The notes under the pieces are model-generated. The model saw only the letters and a list, made by a program, of their open reading frames with translations. It ran no database searches and had not been told where the DNA came from. Source: a virus. From it: a stretch of DNA of 52,255 bases. The DNA lies in IMG/VR virus record IMGVR_UViG_3300025154_000016, positions 1-52,255 of that record. One strand, given 5' to 3'. How positions within the stretch are numbered: the stretch's first letter is position 1; the number at the start of each line of letters is the position of its first letter. The position numbers and the translations under genes are program-made. This document shows, piece after piece, positions 24,829 through 33,206 of the stretch.

Positions 24829-27800
24829 ATGGCAGCGGGAGCGAAATGTAAAGTCCGATTATTTGAACCGTCATCCGAATATGTTAAAAAATCCAAATGT
24901 TTTCAAGATATCATGCAACTCGGAGTCGGGTTTAGTAATACGCTTCATTTATTTGAACTCGAATATGGAGCTTCGTTTAGTAACGGCTTAACAGAAATCT
25001 CAGCGCCCAATGCGGTCTTTAATGGCACGGCAACCAGTGTCCCGTTAGGGATCGTATCTTCCAATGCTGCCGATGATAAAGATAGTACCGCGGTGCAAAA
25101 GGTCAAAGTCATTAGTCTTGATAGTAATGGCGAACCCGATATCACCGAATATACCATGGAAGGCACAACTGCTGTGCCAATTGACACGTATCCCGAACGA
25201 TTGATGCATATGTATAGCACACAATGGGGAGCGGATACCGATGCAACGGGCAATATTATTCTCGCTCGACGAGGCTATCATCAACTCGCAACACCCGCAG
25301 ATATTACGGGCGATACCGAAACGGGCTTAACTGCCAATACTTTATATTATTTTAAAGTCAACATTAACGGCGCTGGGGTGTTAGAATATTATATAACCGT
25401 CACGACTGCATCATGCACATTTGCGACGCTTTTAACTTTATTGGCAGCTGCAAAAGCGGTCGTTGGGGGAGCCACCATTAGTGGAGTGACTTGGTCATTA
25501 GAAAGTGGGGATTTACGATGTACATCCAATTCGACTTTAGATACCGCTTCAATTGCGATTACTGCCGGAACCACTGGCACAGATTTATTAGCTTCGTTAA
25601 CTGGGTTTAGTTCGGTCGATACTGCCGTTGGGTCGGGGTATCAAGAAATTGGTTTAACGGGGATTACGGGTGCGTCTGAAACAGGACTCACACCACAAGC
25701 GGAATATTATTTTACGATTGATATCGATGGCGCGGGTGCAGTCGAATACTATATAACCACTTCTACCGTAGCCGTCACGTTTGATCAATTAATTAGCTTG
25801 TTAAATTCGGCGATTTTAGAATCTGATGATGTCACTGTCATCTCCGGGGTAACCTTTTCCTTAACGGGAGGGGATATTCGTTGCACTTCGAGTTCGACTG
25901 CGACCACCGCATCTATTGATATTACCGCAGGATCAACGGGAACGGATCTATTAGCATCGTTAACGGGATTTACAGCGGTCGATGCAGAAGTCGAAAGTGG
26001 GTATCAAGAGATCGGGTTAACGGGTAAAACCGAATCAACAGAAACGGGTTTAACTCCCAGCACATTATATTATTTTACCTTAACGCTTAATGGAGGAGCT
26101 GCAACCGAATATTATATAACGACAACTACCGTAGCGGTTACTTTTACCCAATTATTAGTGTTACTTGCCGCAGCCAAAAAAGTGTCAGATGATGCGGCAA
26201 TTAGCGGGATTACCTTTAGTTTATCGGGAGGAGATTTAGTTGCTACTTCCAATGAACGGGGAGCCACATCAGCAGTTTTAATTGCAGCGGGAACTACGGG
26301 TACCGATTTGTTAGCAACATTAACGGATTTCTCTGCAATGGATGCTGCGGCCTATATTGCCTATCAAGAAGTGGGATTAAGTGGAAAAGAAACTGAAAAT
26401 CTCACGGGATTATTAGCAACCTCGCAATATTATTTTAAAATTAACGTAGATGGCGCGGGTGTCACAGAATTTGATATAACGACTTCTACCGATTTATCGT
26501 TTACTGCGATTATTGCGTTAATGAATACTGCCACCACATCTGCCGCCACATGGTCATTAACAGGAGGCGATCTCCGATGCACTTCCGATGCGGTTGATGG
26601 TACTGGTTCAATTGCTCTCTCTGCGGGAACTACGGGAGATGATCTCTTTGCACAATTAACGGGATGGTCTACCTTTGATACCGCACAATATATCGGCTAT
26701 CAAGAGTTTGGACTTTCTGGTAAAACTGGAAGCACTGCCACGGGATTAACCACCACATCCACATATTATTATAAAATCAATATTGATGGTGCGGGTGAAG
26801 CGGAAGAATCTATCATCGTAACAGCTGGATCAACCCTCTTTTCTGATATAATTACCTTATTAGATGCGGGAATAAGCGGAGCGGCATTTACAATTGTAGG
26901 GGGAGATCTCCGATGTACCTCTGCGGATACAACGGCTTCGGCAGCGATTGCTCTCTCTATTACGGCTTTAAGTGGCACTTCGTTGTTTGAATCAATGACG
27001 GGATTTAGTGCGTTAGAAACCGCTAAAGGTTCTGCTTATCAAGAATTTGGATTAAGCGGCAAAACGGGCACCGATGCGACCGGATTAACTGCCGTGCAAA
27101 CCTATTATTATAAAGCGAATGTGGATGGAACGGGAGTCGCCGAAAAAAACTTTAATGTCACCGCGGGATCAACAACCTTTACTGATATAATGACTGCCTT
27201 AAATGCTTCCATTGCGGGAGCGGTCTGGTCTGTTACGGGTGGAGATTTACGATTAACATCATCAACATCCATCGCAACCTCAGCCATAGCCTTAAGTTAT
27301 GCATCCTTAACGGGAGCATCCTTTATTGAAGGCTTAACGGGTTTTAGTGCCTTAGAAACTGCGGCTGGGATTGGCTACCAAGAATTTGGACTTACAGGTA
27401 AAACCACCACTACCGAAACGGGCTTAACCGCATCAAATACCTATTATTTCAAAGTGAATGTGAATGGTGCGGGAGTTGTGGAATACGATATAACAGTCGA
27501 TACGACAACCGATACCACTTACGATGGCATAATTGCGTTAATGAATGCAGCATTAACAACAGGTGCAGTGGGGGCTGAATTTGGCTATCCCGATCTTAAA
27601 CTCCGTTGCACTTCTGATAGTGCTGCGGCAGCATCTGCAATTGCGTTAAGTGCGGGATCGACGGGATTAGATCTTTTTGCAACCTTAACGGGTTGGACCG
27701 CGTTTGAATCCGCAGTAGCATATGAATTGTATTTAACCATTGCTGCGGGAGCAAATGAATCCGACGGAGCGGCGTTATGGGTTCCCGAAGATTGGAATAT

Positions 27801-28110
27801 GAGTATTCGAGAGTTAATCTTGAGTCCGACTTCCTACGCCGCCGTTGCACGAGCGGTCGAAGTGAAAGCCGCCCGCACATATATGGATGGTATTGGCGCT
27901 GATCCCGATTTTAGTTATGAGATTATTCGGGTAGCCGCTGAATCAACATCTACCGCGGAAAATCCATGTCGAATACGGAATGCGGATGCCAATGCTAAAT
28001 TAACCTTTTCAGAGACCTACCTCGGTGGGGCGATGGATGGCTTTTTTCATGCCGTTGTGGCGATCTTTGATCCAACCAATACGGGCAGAGGAATAGATAC
28101 ACGGAGTTGA
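24829..28110 (+). CDS. Structural protein with seven inserted repeat domains
   Basis: 1093 aa. Residues 1-149 and 965-1093 look like the two halves of one beta-sandwich domain common in phage structural proteins (VKVISLDSNGEPDITEYTM, then WVPEDWNMSIRELILS). Between them stand seven repeats of about 116 aa (150-964), each running YQEIGLTGKT, then YYFKINVDGAG, a helix, then GGDLRCTS and AGTTGTDLLA. The repeat outline resembles the flagellin/FliD IN motif fold. Probably a capsid or neck decoration protein that exposes a chain of domains. AGGTGATC precedes the ATG. Confidence 0.75.
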   Translation: MAAGAKCKVRLFEPSSEYVKKSKCFQDIMQLGVGFSNTLHLFELEYGASFSNGLTEISAPNAVFNGTATSVPLGIVSSNAADDKDSTAVQKVKVISLDSNGEPDITEYTMEGTTAVPIDTYPERLMHMYSTQWGADTDATGNIILARRGYHQLATPADITGDTETGLTANTLYYFKVNINGAGVLEYYITVTTASCTFATLLTLLAAAKAVVGGATISGVTWSLESGDLRCTSNSTLDTASIAITAGTTGTDLLASLTGFSSVDTAVGSGYQEIGLTGITGASETGLTPQAEYYFTIDIDGAGAVEYYITTSTVAVTFDQLISLLNSAILESDDVTVISGVTFSLTGGDIRCTSSSTATTASIDITAGSTGTDLLASLTGFTAVDAEVESGYQEIGLTGKTESTETGLTPSTLYYFTLTLNGGAATEYYITTTTVAVTFTQLLVLLAAAKKVSDDAAISGITFSLSGGDLVATSNERGATSAVLIAAGTTGTDLLATLTDFSAMDAAAYIAYQEVGLSGKETENLTGLLATSQYYFKINVDGAGVTEFDITTSTDLSFTAIIALMNTATTSAATWSLTGGDLRCTSDAVDGTGSIALSAGTTGDDLFAQLTGWSTFDTAQYIGYQEFGLSGKTGSTATGLTTTSTYYYKINIDGAGEAEESIIVTAGSTLFSDIITLLDAGISGAAFTIVGGDLRCTSADTTASAAIALSITALSGTSLFESMTGFSALETAKGSAYQEFGLSGKTGTDATGLTAVQTYYYKANVDGTGVAEKNFNVTAGSTTFTDIMTALNASIAGAVWSVTGGDLRLTSSTSIATSAIALSYASLTGASFIEGLTGFSALETAAGIGYQEFGLTGKTTTTETGLTASNTYYFKVNVNGAGVVEYDITVDTTTDTTYDGIIALMNAALTTGAVGAEFGYPDLKLRCTSDSAAAASAIALSAGSTGLDLFATLTGWTAFESAVAYELYLTIAAGANESDGAALWVPEDWNMSIRELILSPTSYAAVARAVEVKAARTYMDGIGADPDFSYEIIRVAAESTSTAENPCRIRNADANAKLTFSETYLGGAMDGFFHAVVAIFDPTNTGRGIDTRS
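25276..27720 (+). repeat. Seven tandem repeats of about 350 bp within a gene
   Basis: Coding repeats of 336-363 bp starting at the codon for Tyr150. Recurring landmarks are TATCAAGAA (YQE), tracts coding for YYF and GG(A/T)GAT(T/C)T (GDL). The protein is much better conserved than the DNA, so the array is not a recent duplication. Confidence 0.9.
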
Positions 28111-28115
28111 ACAAT

Positions 28116-28691
28116 ATGAATCACGGACAAGTTAAACAATTTGAGACCCTGTTAAATCAAGGGGATTTTTCACGTGCGCTCATATTACTCGACAAAATTA
28201 AAACGGATTTGGATCGAAGTAATGTGCGCCGTCGAACTGAGCTGAAAAACATGGAGCAGTTGTTAATCATTCAAGCAGAACAACGAGCAATGCAAGACAA
28301 AATCATGGCAGATGTGCAAAAAGACCATGATACCTTGAAGGAAACATGGGAATATTGCAAAGGACAATTAGCCACCGATAAAAATAAAACCAAAGCCCAA
28401 AATTTAGTGAATGAAGCCGAATATGCACTTAAGGCTCTTAATAAACCCAAATTAGAAGCAATGGATAAACAATTAGAGCAAATTTTGCTTTTAGATCCTT
28501 CGAAAGCGGAATGGGCGGCGAAATTTAAACTCACAGTTGAAAAGATTTTAGGGATTGTGTCGGTTGCTCATCAAACTGATCCTGCGGTGAAAGCTCGGAT
28601 TGAAGCCAAAAAAGAAGTGATTGATCCGAATAAAACCCAACCTCGCAAGAAAAAGGTCCTCAAGACTATCGAAATGGAAGTGGATGAATAA
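28116..28691 (+). CDS. Helical virion-region protein, 191 aa
   Basis: Almost entirely helical, charged and Lys/Gln-rich, with a basic tail (PRKKKVLKTIE). It may be a chaperone, neck or tape-associated component. Start at ATG 28116 after GGAG; the in-frame TTG 28107 overlaps the previous stop region. No family recognised. Confidence 0.65.
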   Translation: MNHGQVKQFETLLNQGDFSRALILLDKIKTDLDRSNVRRRTELKNMEQLLIIQAEQRAMQDKIMADVQKDHDTLKETWEYCKGQLATDKNKTKAQNLVNEAEYALKALNKPKLEAMDKQLEQILLLDPSKAEWAAKFKLTVEKILGIVSVAHQTDPAVKARIEAKKEVIDPNKTQPRKKKVLKTIEMEVDE

Positions 28692-28724
28692 TCCTTTTTT
28701 TCTCTATAAAGGAGTGGAATACTT

Positions 28725-29150
28725 ATGACCTATGCATCCGTGTCTGAAGTCAAAAACCGATTGTTAAATGCCAATTTAGGGGTAAGTACAAGTATTGTGT
28801 GTACCGATACTGAAATTGCGGATTTACTCACCGAAGCGGATGATATGCTCAATTTTGAGTTAGAAATTACCACCAATACAACCAACGCTTCCTTTACACC
28901 GATTCTCAAAAAAATTGCAATTGATTTAGTGTCTATGTCAATTCTCCGAGGTCGGCATTATAAAGAAACCACGACCGAAGTGAATGTGGAACGTTATTAT
29001 ACCATTACTCCTGATTTTACCCGGGAACATATGCGACGATTACGGCGAATTCGCGAGCGATTACGGGGAGGAAATAATGTTTGGGTGTTTAATACCGCAA
29101 CGGGATTAGAAGTTGATAAAAATGCATCCAATTGGGGAGGGTATTATTAA
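28725..29150 (+). CDS. Head-tail connector protein
   Basis: 141 aa, helical, with the layout of gp6/HK97-type connectors (YASVSEVKNRLL, DTEIADLLTEADDMLN, then LKKIAIDLVSMSILRG). Such proteins form a ring beneath the portal and attach the tail. Preceded by AAAGGAG; ends in an overlap with the next gene. Confidence 0.7.
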   Translation: MTYASVSEVKNRLLNANLGVSTSIVCTDTEIADLLTEADDMLNFELEITTNTTNASFTPILKKIAIDLVSMSILRGRHYKETTTEVNVERYYTITPDFTREHMRRLRRIRERLRGGNNVWVFNTATGLEVDKNASNWGGYY

Positions 29151-29860
29151 TGGTGGATTTTAGTGAACTCTCTACAGAACTCAATGCGAGTTGGCATCAT
29201 GATTTTCCGATTACAGGAACCGAAGATTTGAGCGCGGGGCATAATTGTAGTGTCGATACTCATAATTTTGGGATTTCATATGATGGAGGTGCTGTTGCAA
29301 CAATAACATTAGACCAAAATTATACTTTAGCCACATTAATTACCGCGTTACAAACCAAAATTGATGCGGGTATTGGGTCCAGTTTAGTGACCGTATCTTC
29401 GACATCATCAATGTATATTACCTTTGAATTAATCGGTGGACATTATATTACCTTAAGTGCGGGTGCATTAGACTTTTTAGTCGTGATGGGTATAACTGCG
29501 GGAACTTATCATGCGACCATTGCCGAACCGACCTTTTTAGACGGGTCCCTTATTAAAGCCACCAAATATGTCGATACCCAAGTCATTATCGATATCAACG
29601 GGGATATCAATTTAGGCCCTCGTGCAACAAACAATACCTTACAAATGCGATCTCAATTTTTTACCATTAATATTCCCGCATCTTCTCGTTCTAATTTAGA
29701 ACAATTAGTTGGGGAAACCCGACGGATTATTTTAGCTAAAGCGATCAGCGGAGGAATGTGGAAAGTGAATAAAATTAATAATGTCAAAAAAGCAACCATG
29801 TTGCAAGCGGATTTATATTGTGAAGAAGTAAAACTCATAGCAAGTAGTGGATGGGATTAA
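29150..29860 (+). CDS. Tail terminator/completion-like protein with inserted repeat-type domain
   Basis: 236 aa. The N-terminal 22 residues and residues 125-236 look like a small tail-terminator protein (FSELSTELNASW, then QMRSQFFTINIPASSRSNLEQLVGETRRI). Between them about 100 residues repeat the pattern of the domains in the 1093-aa protein (FGISYDGGAVATITL, tLATLITALQTKI, YITFELIGGHYITLSAG). The same domain family thus appears in two virion genes. The start at ATG 29150 overlaps the previous TAA and follows GGAGG. Confidence 0.6.
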   Translation: MVDFSELSTELNASWHHDFPITGTEDLSAGHNCSVDTHNFGISYDGGAVATITLDQNYTLATLITALQTKIDAGIGSSLVTVSSTSSMYITFELIGGHYITLSAGALDFLVVMGITAGTYHATIAEPTFLDGSLIKATKYVDTQVIIDINGDINLGPRATNNTLQMRSQFFTINIPASSRSNLEQLVGETRRIILAKAISGGMWKVNKINNVKKATMLQADLYCEEVKLIASSGWD

Positions 29861-29862
29861 TC

Positions 29863-30807
29863 ATGACCGATTCAGTCGTCTTACATACAAGTACAACCAA
29901 AGTGGGATGGTCGACCGAGACCAATTATGCGGGAGGCGTAGCGGGTGTCAAATATGCGTGTACGCAAATTGCAAACGATGCTTCCCTAACTGCATTAAAT
30001 CTTCAAAAAGAAGATTTAAATTTAGGGTTTGCCGAAGTCGAACGGGTACAAATCAAACCAGCAACCGCCGCACCCGATACCAAATTTATTCTCAATAAAG
30101 GATATCGATATAAAGAATTTACTATTTCGCAATATGTCCAGAATGAAACATGGGCTGCGCAAGCGGGTGCAACCATTACTCCCGGCACATTACCGACATC
30201 TTATTGTTTCCATTGTGAATTATTAGGGGTAAATGGAGTGATTGATTATTTCGATATCTTTGGTTGTGTGTTAATTAATTATGAACTCGATCAATCCGAA
30301 AGCGATTTTCCAACAGAGAAATTAACGTTCTCATATTATGATGTCAAAGATGGGGTTGCTCATTCAACCTTAGCAGGTTGGCTTGCGACTGCACCTTCTA
30401 CCCATAAAGATATTGGGTTATCAATTGATGCCGAAGCGGTGTTAAGCGTGTTAAAGAGTAATCTTAAAATTACCATCAATACTTTGGATAAAATGGTTGC
30501 CACGAAATACCAACGCTTTGATCCGCATATTATGAGTCGGGATGTCGATTTAGAAGCGACCTTTTACGCCAATCAAACCGTAGAAAAATCTGTGGTGGGG
30601 GATGAGTTGGCATTAGGGGGAACCTTAACTGCGTTAAATGAAGTTGCAATTGCCTATACTTACAATTCCGCTTCAGCGAATCTTTCTGCGTCTAAAATGT
30701 ATGTGGAAACCTCTTCAATTGGGAAGATTCCCGCAGAAATGGGTATTTATGAAATTAGTGTCACGATGAAATCGGGAACCGCAAACGTTGTTGCTCATAA
30801 TACATAG
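29863..30807 (+). CDS. Major tail protein (tail tube)
   Basis: 314 aa, beta-rich, located between terminator and tail-chaperone genes where the tube protein belongs. The pattern (VGWSTETNYAGGV, then RVQIKPATAAPDTKF, then long beta segments) resembles siphovirus tube proteins. Start at ATG 29863 preceded by GGATGGG. Ends with TAG. Confidence 0.7.
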   Translation: MTDSVVLHTSTTKVGWSTETNYAGGVAGVKYACTQIANDASLTALNLQKEDLNLGFAEVERVQIKPATAAPDTKFILNKGYRYKEFTISQYVQNETWAAQAGATITPGTLPTSYCFHCELLGVNGVIDYFDIFGCVLINYELDQSESDFPTEKLTFSYYDVKDGVAHSTLAGWLATAPSTHKDIGLSIDAEAVLSVLKSNLKITINTLDKMVATKYQRFDPHIMSRDVDLEATFYANQTVEKSVVGDELALGGTLTALNEVAIAYTYNSASANLSASKMYVETSSIGKIPAEMGIYEISVTMKSGTANVVAHNT

Positions 30808-30818
30808 GAGTTGTTAAT

Positions 30819-31229
30819 ATGTTGATTAAATTAAAAAATGGAACTGAATTCCAGTTTATGGATAAACCCACTATGGGTGTCTTTTATGCGATTTTACCTT
30901 TACGGGAAAAGATTGCGTTAGAAGTCCAGAAAAAGAAAAAAGAATTGAAATTATTATCGGAAGAAGATCAAATTCAATTACAATCACAAATCGATGCATT
31001 AATTGCCAAAATCAAAGAATCCAATCCAAATCTTGATGAAAAGCAATATCGTGAAAGTATGGAACTCATGCAATTAATTCCTCAAATGCTCTTTTATCAA
31101 TATTTAGATACAATCATTCAAGCCAGTGCGATGAAAGCGATTGAGATTAAAAATCTGACCATTGATGATTATAACGAGTTGATTCAACATCCCGACTTTC
31201 AGCGATTGCTCTTAATGGCGAATGGATAG
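30819..31229 (+). CDS. Tail assembly chaperone, first ORF
   Basis: 136 aa, helical, between the tube and tape-measure genes, matching the position of lambda gpG. AGGAG precedes the ATG. It ends with UAG and is followed with no gap, in the same frame, by a second ORF beginning with GTG; see the finding on possible readthrough. Confidence 0.75.
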   Translation: MLIKLKNGTEFQFMDKPTMGVFYAILPLREKIALEVQKKKKELKLLSEEDQIQLQSQIDALIAKIKESNPNLDEKQYRESMELMQLIPQMLFYQYLDTIIQASAMKAIEIKNLTIDDYNELIQHPDFQRLLLMANG

Positions 31230-31499
31230 GTGAGTTCGATACCGCAACTCACGGATGAAATGATGTTTTTTTTGATGGTGATTTGCCATCAACCCTATTC
31301 CGAAATTGTTGGGGAAGTTGATCCTGACGGGTTTGTTCGGAAACAAGGGATTCCGTTTGAATTGGTGCAAAGTCTGATGAAAATCTTTGAAGAAAAACTA
31401 AATGCGATCTTTGGGAAATCCAAAAAAGATAATCTTCGCAAATTTGTAACGGGCATTGATCGGCAAGCGTTTGAAGACCTCTGGAGGCCAAAAGAATGA
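31230..31499 (+). CDS. Tail assembly chaperone, second ORF (possible readthrough extension)
   Basis: 89 aa, starting with GTG directly after the UAG of the first ORF and in the same frame. In other siphoviruses the T-like extension is made by ribosomal frameshift. Here readthrough of one UAG would give a 226-aa fusion. Independent start at GTG is also possible, because the preceding bases AGGTGA overlap an SD-like string. Ends by overlapping the tape-measure start. Confidence 0.65.
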   Translation: MSSIPQLTDEMMFFLMVICHQPYSEIVGEVDPDGFVRKQGIPFELVQSLMKIFEEKLNAIFGKSKKDNLRKFVTGIDRQAFEDLWRPKE

Positions 31500-32659
31500 G
31501 TCAAAATACAAATCAACCCACAGTAATTCAAGCACCTGATAATGCCTTATTAACCAATCTTACGCTTCAAATGGTCAATATGTTGGGACAACAAACCACG
31601 TTGTTTAAAAACATGACCACCATTATGAGTACGCTTTCGCAAGGGTTTAATGCCTTAACCCAAGCGATTCGGAAGAATACCGAAGTCATGATGAAATTGA
31701 CGGTGGGTCCAAAAGTGGGAATGGCTAATATCTTAAGCGGAGCCTTACCCAAATCGCCCGCAACCGCTCAAAAATTTACTGATATTGATGCATGGTTAAA
31801 AGGCGCATTTACAACCATGTTACCCGTAATTCCTTCTTCGACTTTAACAGGCCCAGGAGGAGTTCAAGCGTTAACTGCAGCAAAACCATCTAACGAAGAT
31901 GCGATCATGTCGGCTTTGAAGAGTTTATTTCAATCCAATAAAGCGTATAATATTCAACAAGTTGATTTAGGAAAACCAATGGCACAAGTCGGCAAATTAG
32001 GACAAGGATTAGTGCAAGCGGGAAAATTTGCAGCGCCGTTGGCATCATCGTTTGGGGCTATGTTTCCTCAAATGGCAGCTATGGCTTTAGTGATGGAACC
32101 GATTGTTGCGTTTATTGGTGGATTGTTAGAACCATTTAGTATGATTACCGATATGTTTGGAGCGTTTGGAGAAATATTAGGTCAAGCATTTCTACCGATT
32201 TTACAAGATGCTATTATGCCGCTATTACAAGCGTTTATGCCGATTTTCGTGAGTTTAGCGCAAGTATTAGCACCGATTATTCAACTCTTATTTAGTTTTA
32301 GTGGGATTGGGATTTTGATTCAAATTATTACTCCGTTAATGCCCATTTTACAATTATTGTTTAGTGCCTTAGGACAAATTATGACTGCGTTAAATCCTCT
32401 CTTTGAAGTGTTTAGTTCCATTATTTCGTTAGGGATTGGTGCAGTGTTAAATTGGATTGTAGGATTATTTGGAGATTTAACGGGTGCTGCAGATGGGTTT
32501 GCGAATGCAATTAAATCTTTAGGGGATTGGATTGAGAAAGTTGCGCAAATGATTAAAGGATTCTTTGAATTCTTATCGGGAGATATATCATGGCAAGGCT
32601 ATCAAGCTCGGGGTGTTGAAGTCACGGGCGGGGGAGCCGATAAAAAGGGGTGGTTTTAA
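31496..32659 (+). CDS. Tape measure protein
   Basis: 387 aa with long hydrophobic helices from about 180 to 330 (MAAMALVMEPIVAFIGGLL, LLQAFMPIFVSLAQVL) and Gly-rich turns, the usual character of tape-measure proteins. Its length would give a short tail of roughly 55-60 nm if the normal 1.5 Angstrom per residue holds. Overlaps the chaperone ORF upstream and the next gene downstream. Confidence 0.8.
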   Translation: MSQNTNQPTVIQAPDNALLTNLTLQMVNMLGQQTTLFKNMTTIMSTLSQGFNALTQAIRKNTEVMMKLTVGPKVGMANILSGALPKSPATAQKFTDIDAWLKGAFTTMLPVIPSSTLTGPGGVQALTAAKPSNEDAIMSALKSLFQSNKAYNIQQVDLGKPMAQVGKLGQGLVQAGKFAAPLASSFGAMFPQMAAMALVMEPIVAFIGGLLEPFSMITDMFGAFGEILGQAFLPILQDAIMPLLQAFMPIFVSLAQVLAPIIQLLFSFSGIGILIQIITPLMPILQLLFSALGQIMTALNPLFEVFSSIISLGIGAVLNWIVGLFGDLTGAADGFANAIKSLGDWIEKVAQMIKGFFEFLSGDISWQGYQARGVEVTGGGADKKGWF

Positions 32660-33150
32660 TGACCGATTATGATTCAACAGTGTATGGAATTTGTATTTCC
32701 ACATCGATTACGGGTTCGGGAACCACTGCGTATCCCGCGGGGGATCGAATGTTTTTTATAACCGATAAAATTAATGGGAATGAAACCTTTCTCCAGAAAA
32801 TTAAAGAAGTTGCGGGAGGCAATTCTTATTCGAATAAAGACGGTAAACGCACATGTATTATAACTTTAGGGGATTGTCCTATTGTAAGCGGGTCTTCTGT
32901 CTTTAATACAATGATTCCGAAATTGAAGGATGAACACCGAGCGGGGCAAGGGGTCTTATATTTTTGGATTAAAACCTTAAGTAGTGGCGCACCGAATTGG
33001 GGTGCTGCTGCAAATACATTATATATTGGATATACGGCAGCGGGAGCAGAAACCAACTATATGAGTGGGTATTGCACGACTTTCAAATGGGAAATCGAAG
33101 GGAATTTATATTGGATTAAAAGTTTGAGTTTTAAGGAGTGTTTGGTTTGA
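32659..33150 (+). CDS. Distal tail-region protein, 163 aa
   Basis: Beta-rich protein between tape measure and the large tip protein, the place of distal tail proteins. Start ATG 32659 shares bases with the previous TAA. No motif identifies it. Confidence 0.6.
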   Translation: MTDYDSTVYGICISTSITGSGTTAYPAGDRMFFITDKINGNETFLQKIKEVAGGNSYSNKDGKRTCIITLGDCPIVSGSSVFNTMIPKLKDEHRAGQGVLYFWIKTLSSGAPNWGAAANTLYIGYTAAGAETNYMSGYCTTFKWEIEGNLYWIKSLSFKECLV

Positions 33151-33206
33151 TATGGTACTCATTTTTTATAATATTATTAACAATAACACCAATAGGAGAA
33201 ACAAAT

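Noticed and set aside
24945-25284. Antisense ORFs opposite capsid and tail genes
   Set aside because: Open frames on the complement of highly biased coding DNA; no SD, no operon context.
25276-27720. Recent tandem duplication or assembly artefact
   Set aside because: Repeats differ strongly at DNA level and keep the reading frame, so they are genuine and old.
30819-31499. Genome-wide recoding of UAG
   Set aside because: Several genes end in UAG with no useful extension behind it (22464, 30807, 36475, 45225), so UAG is used as an ordinary stop. Only local readthrough remains possible.
33138-33206. Signal peptide on the tail-tip protein
   Set aside because: The hydrophobic extension begins at a GTG that overlaps an SD, while a well-placed SD precedes the ATG at 33207.
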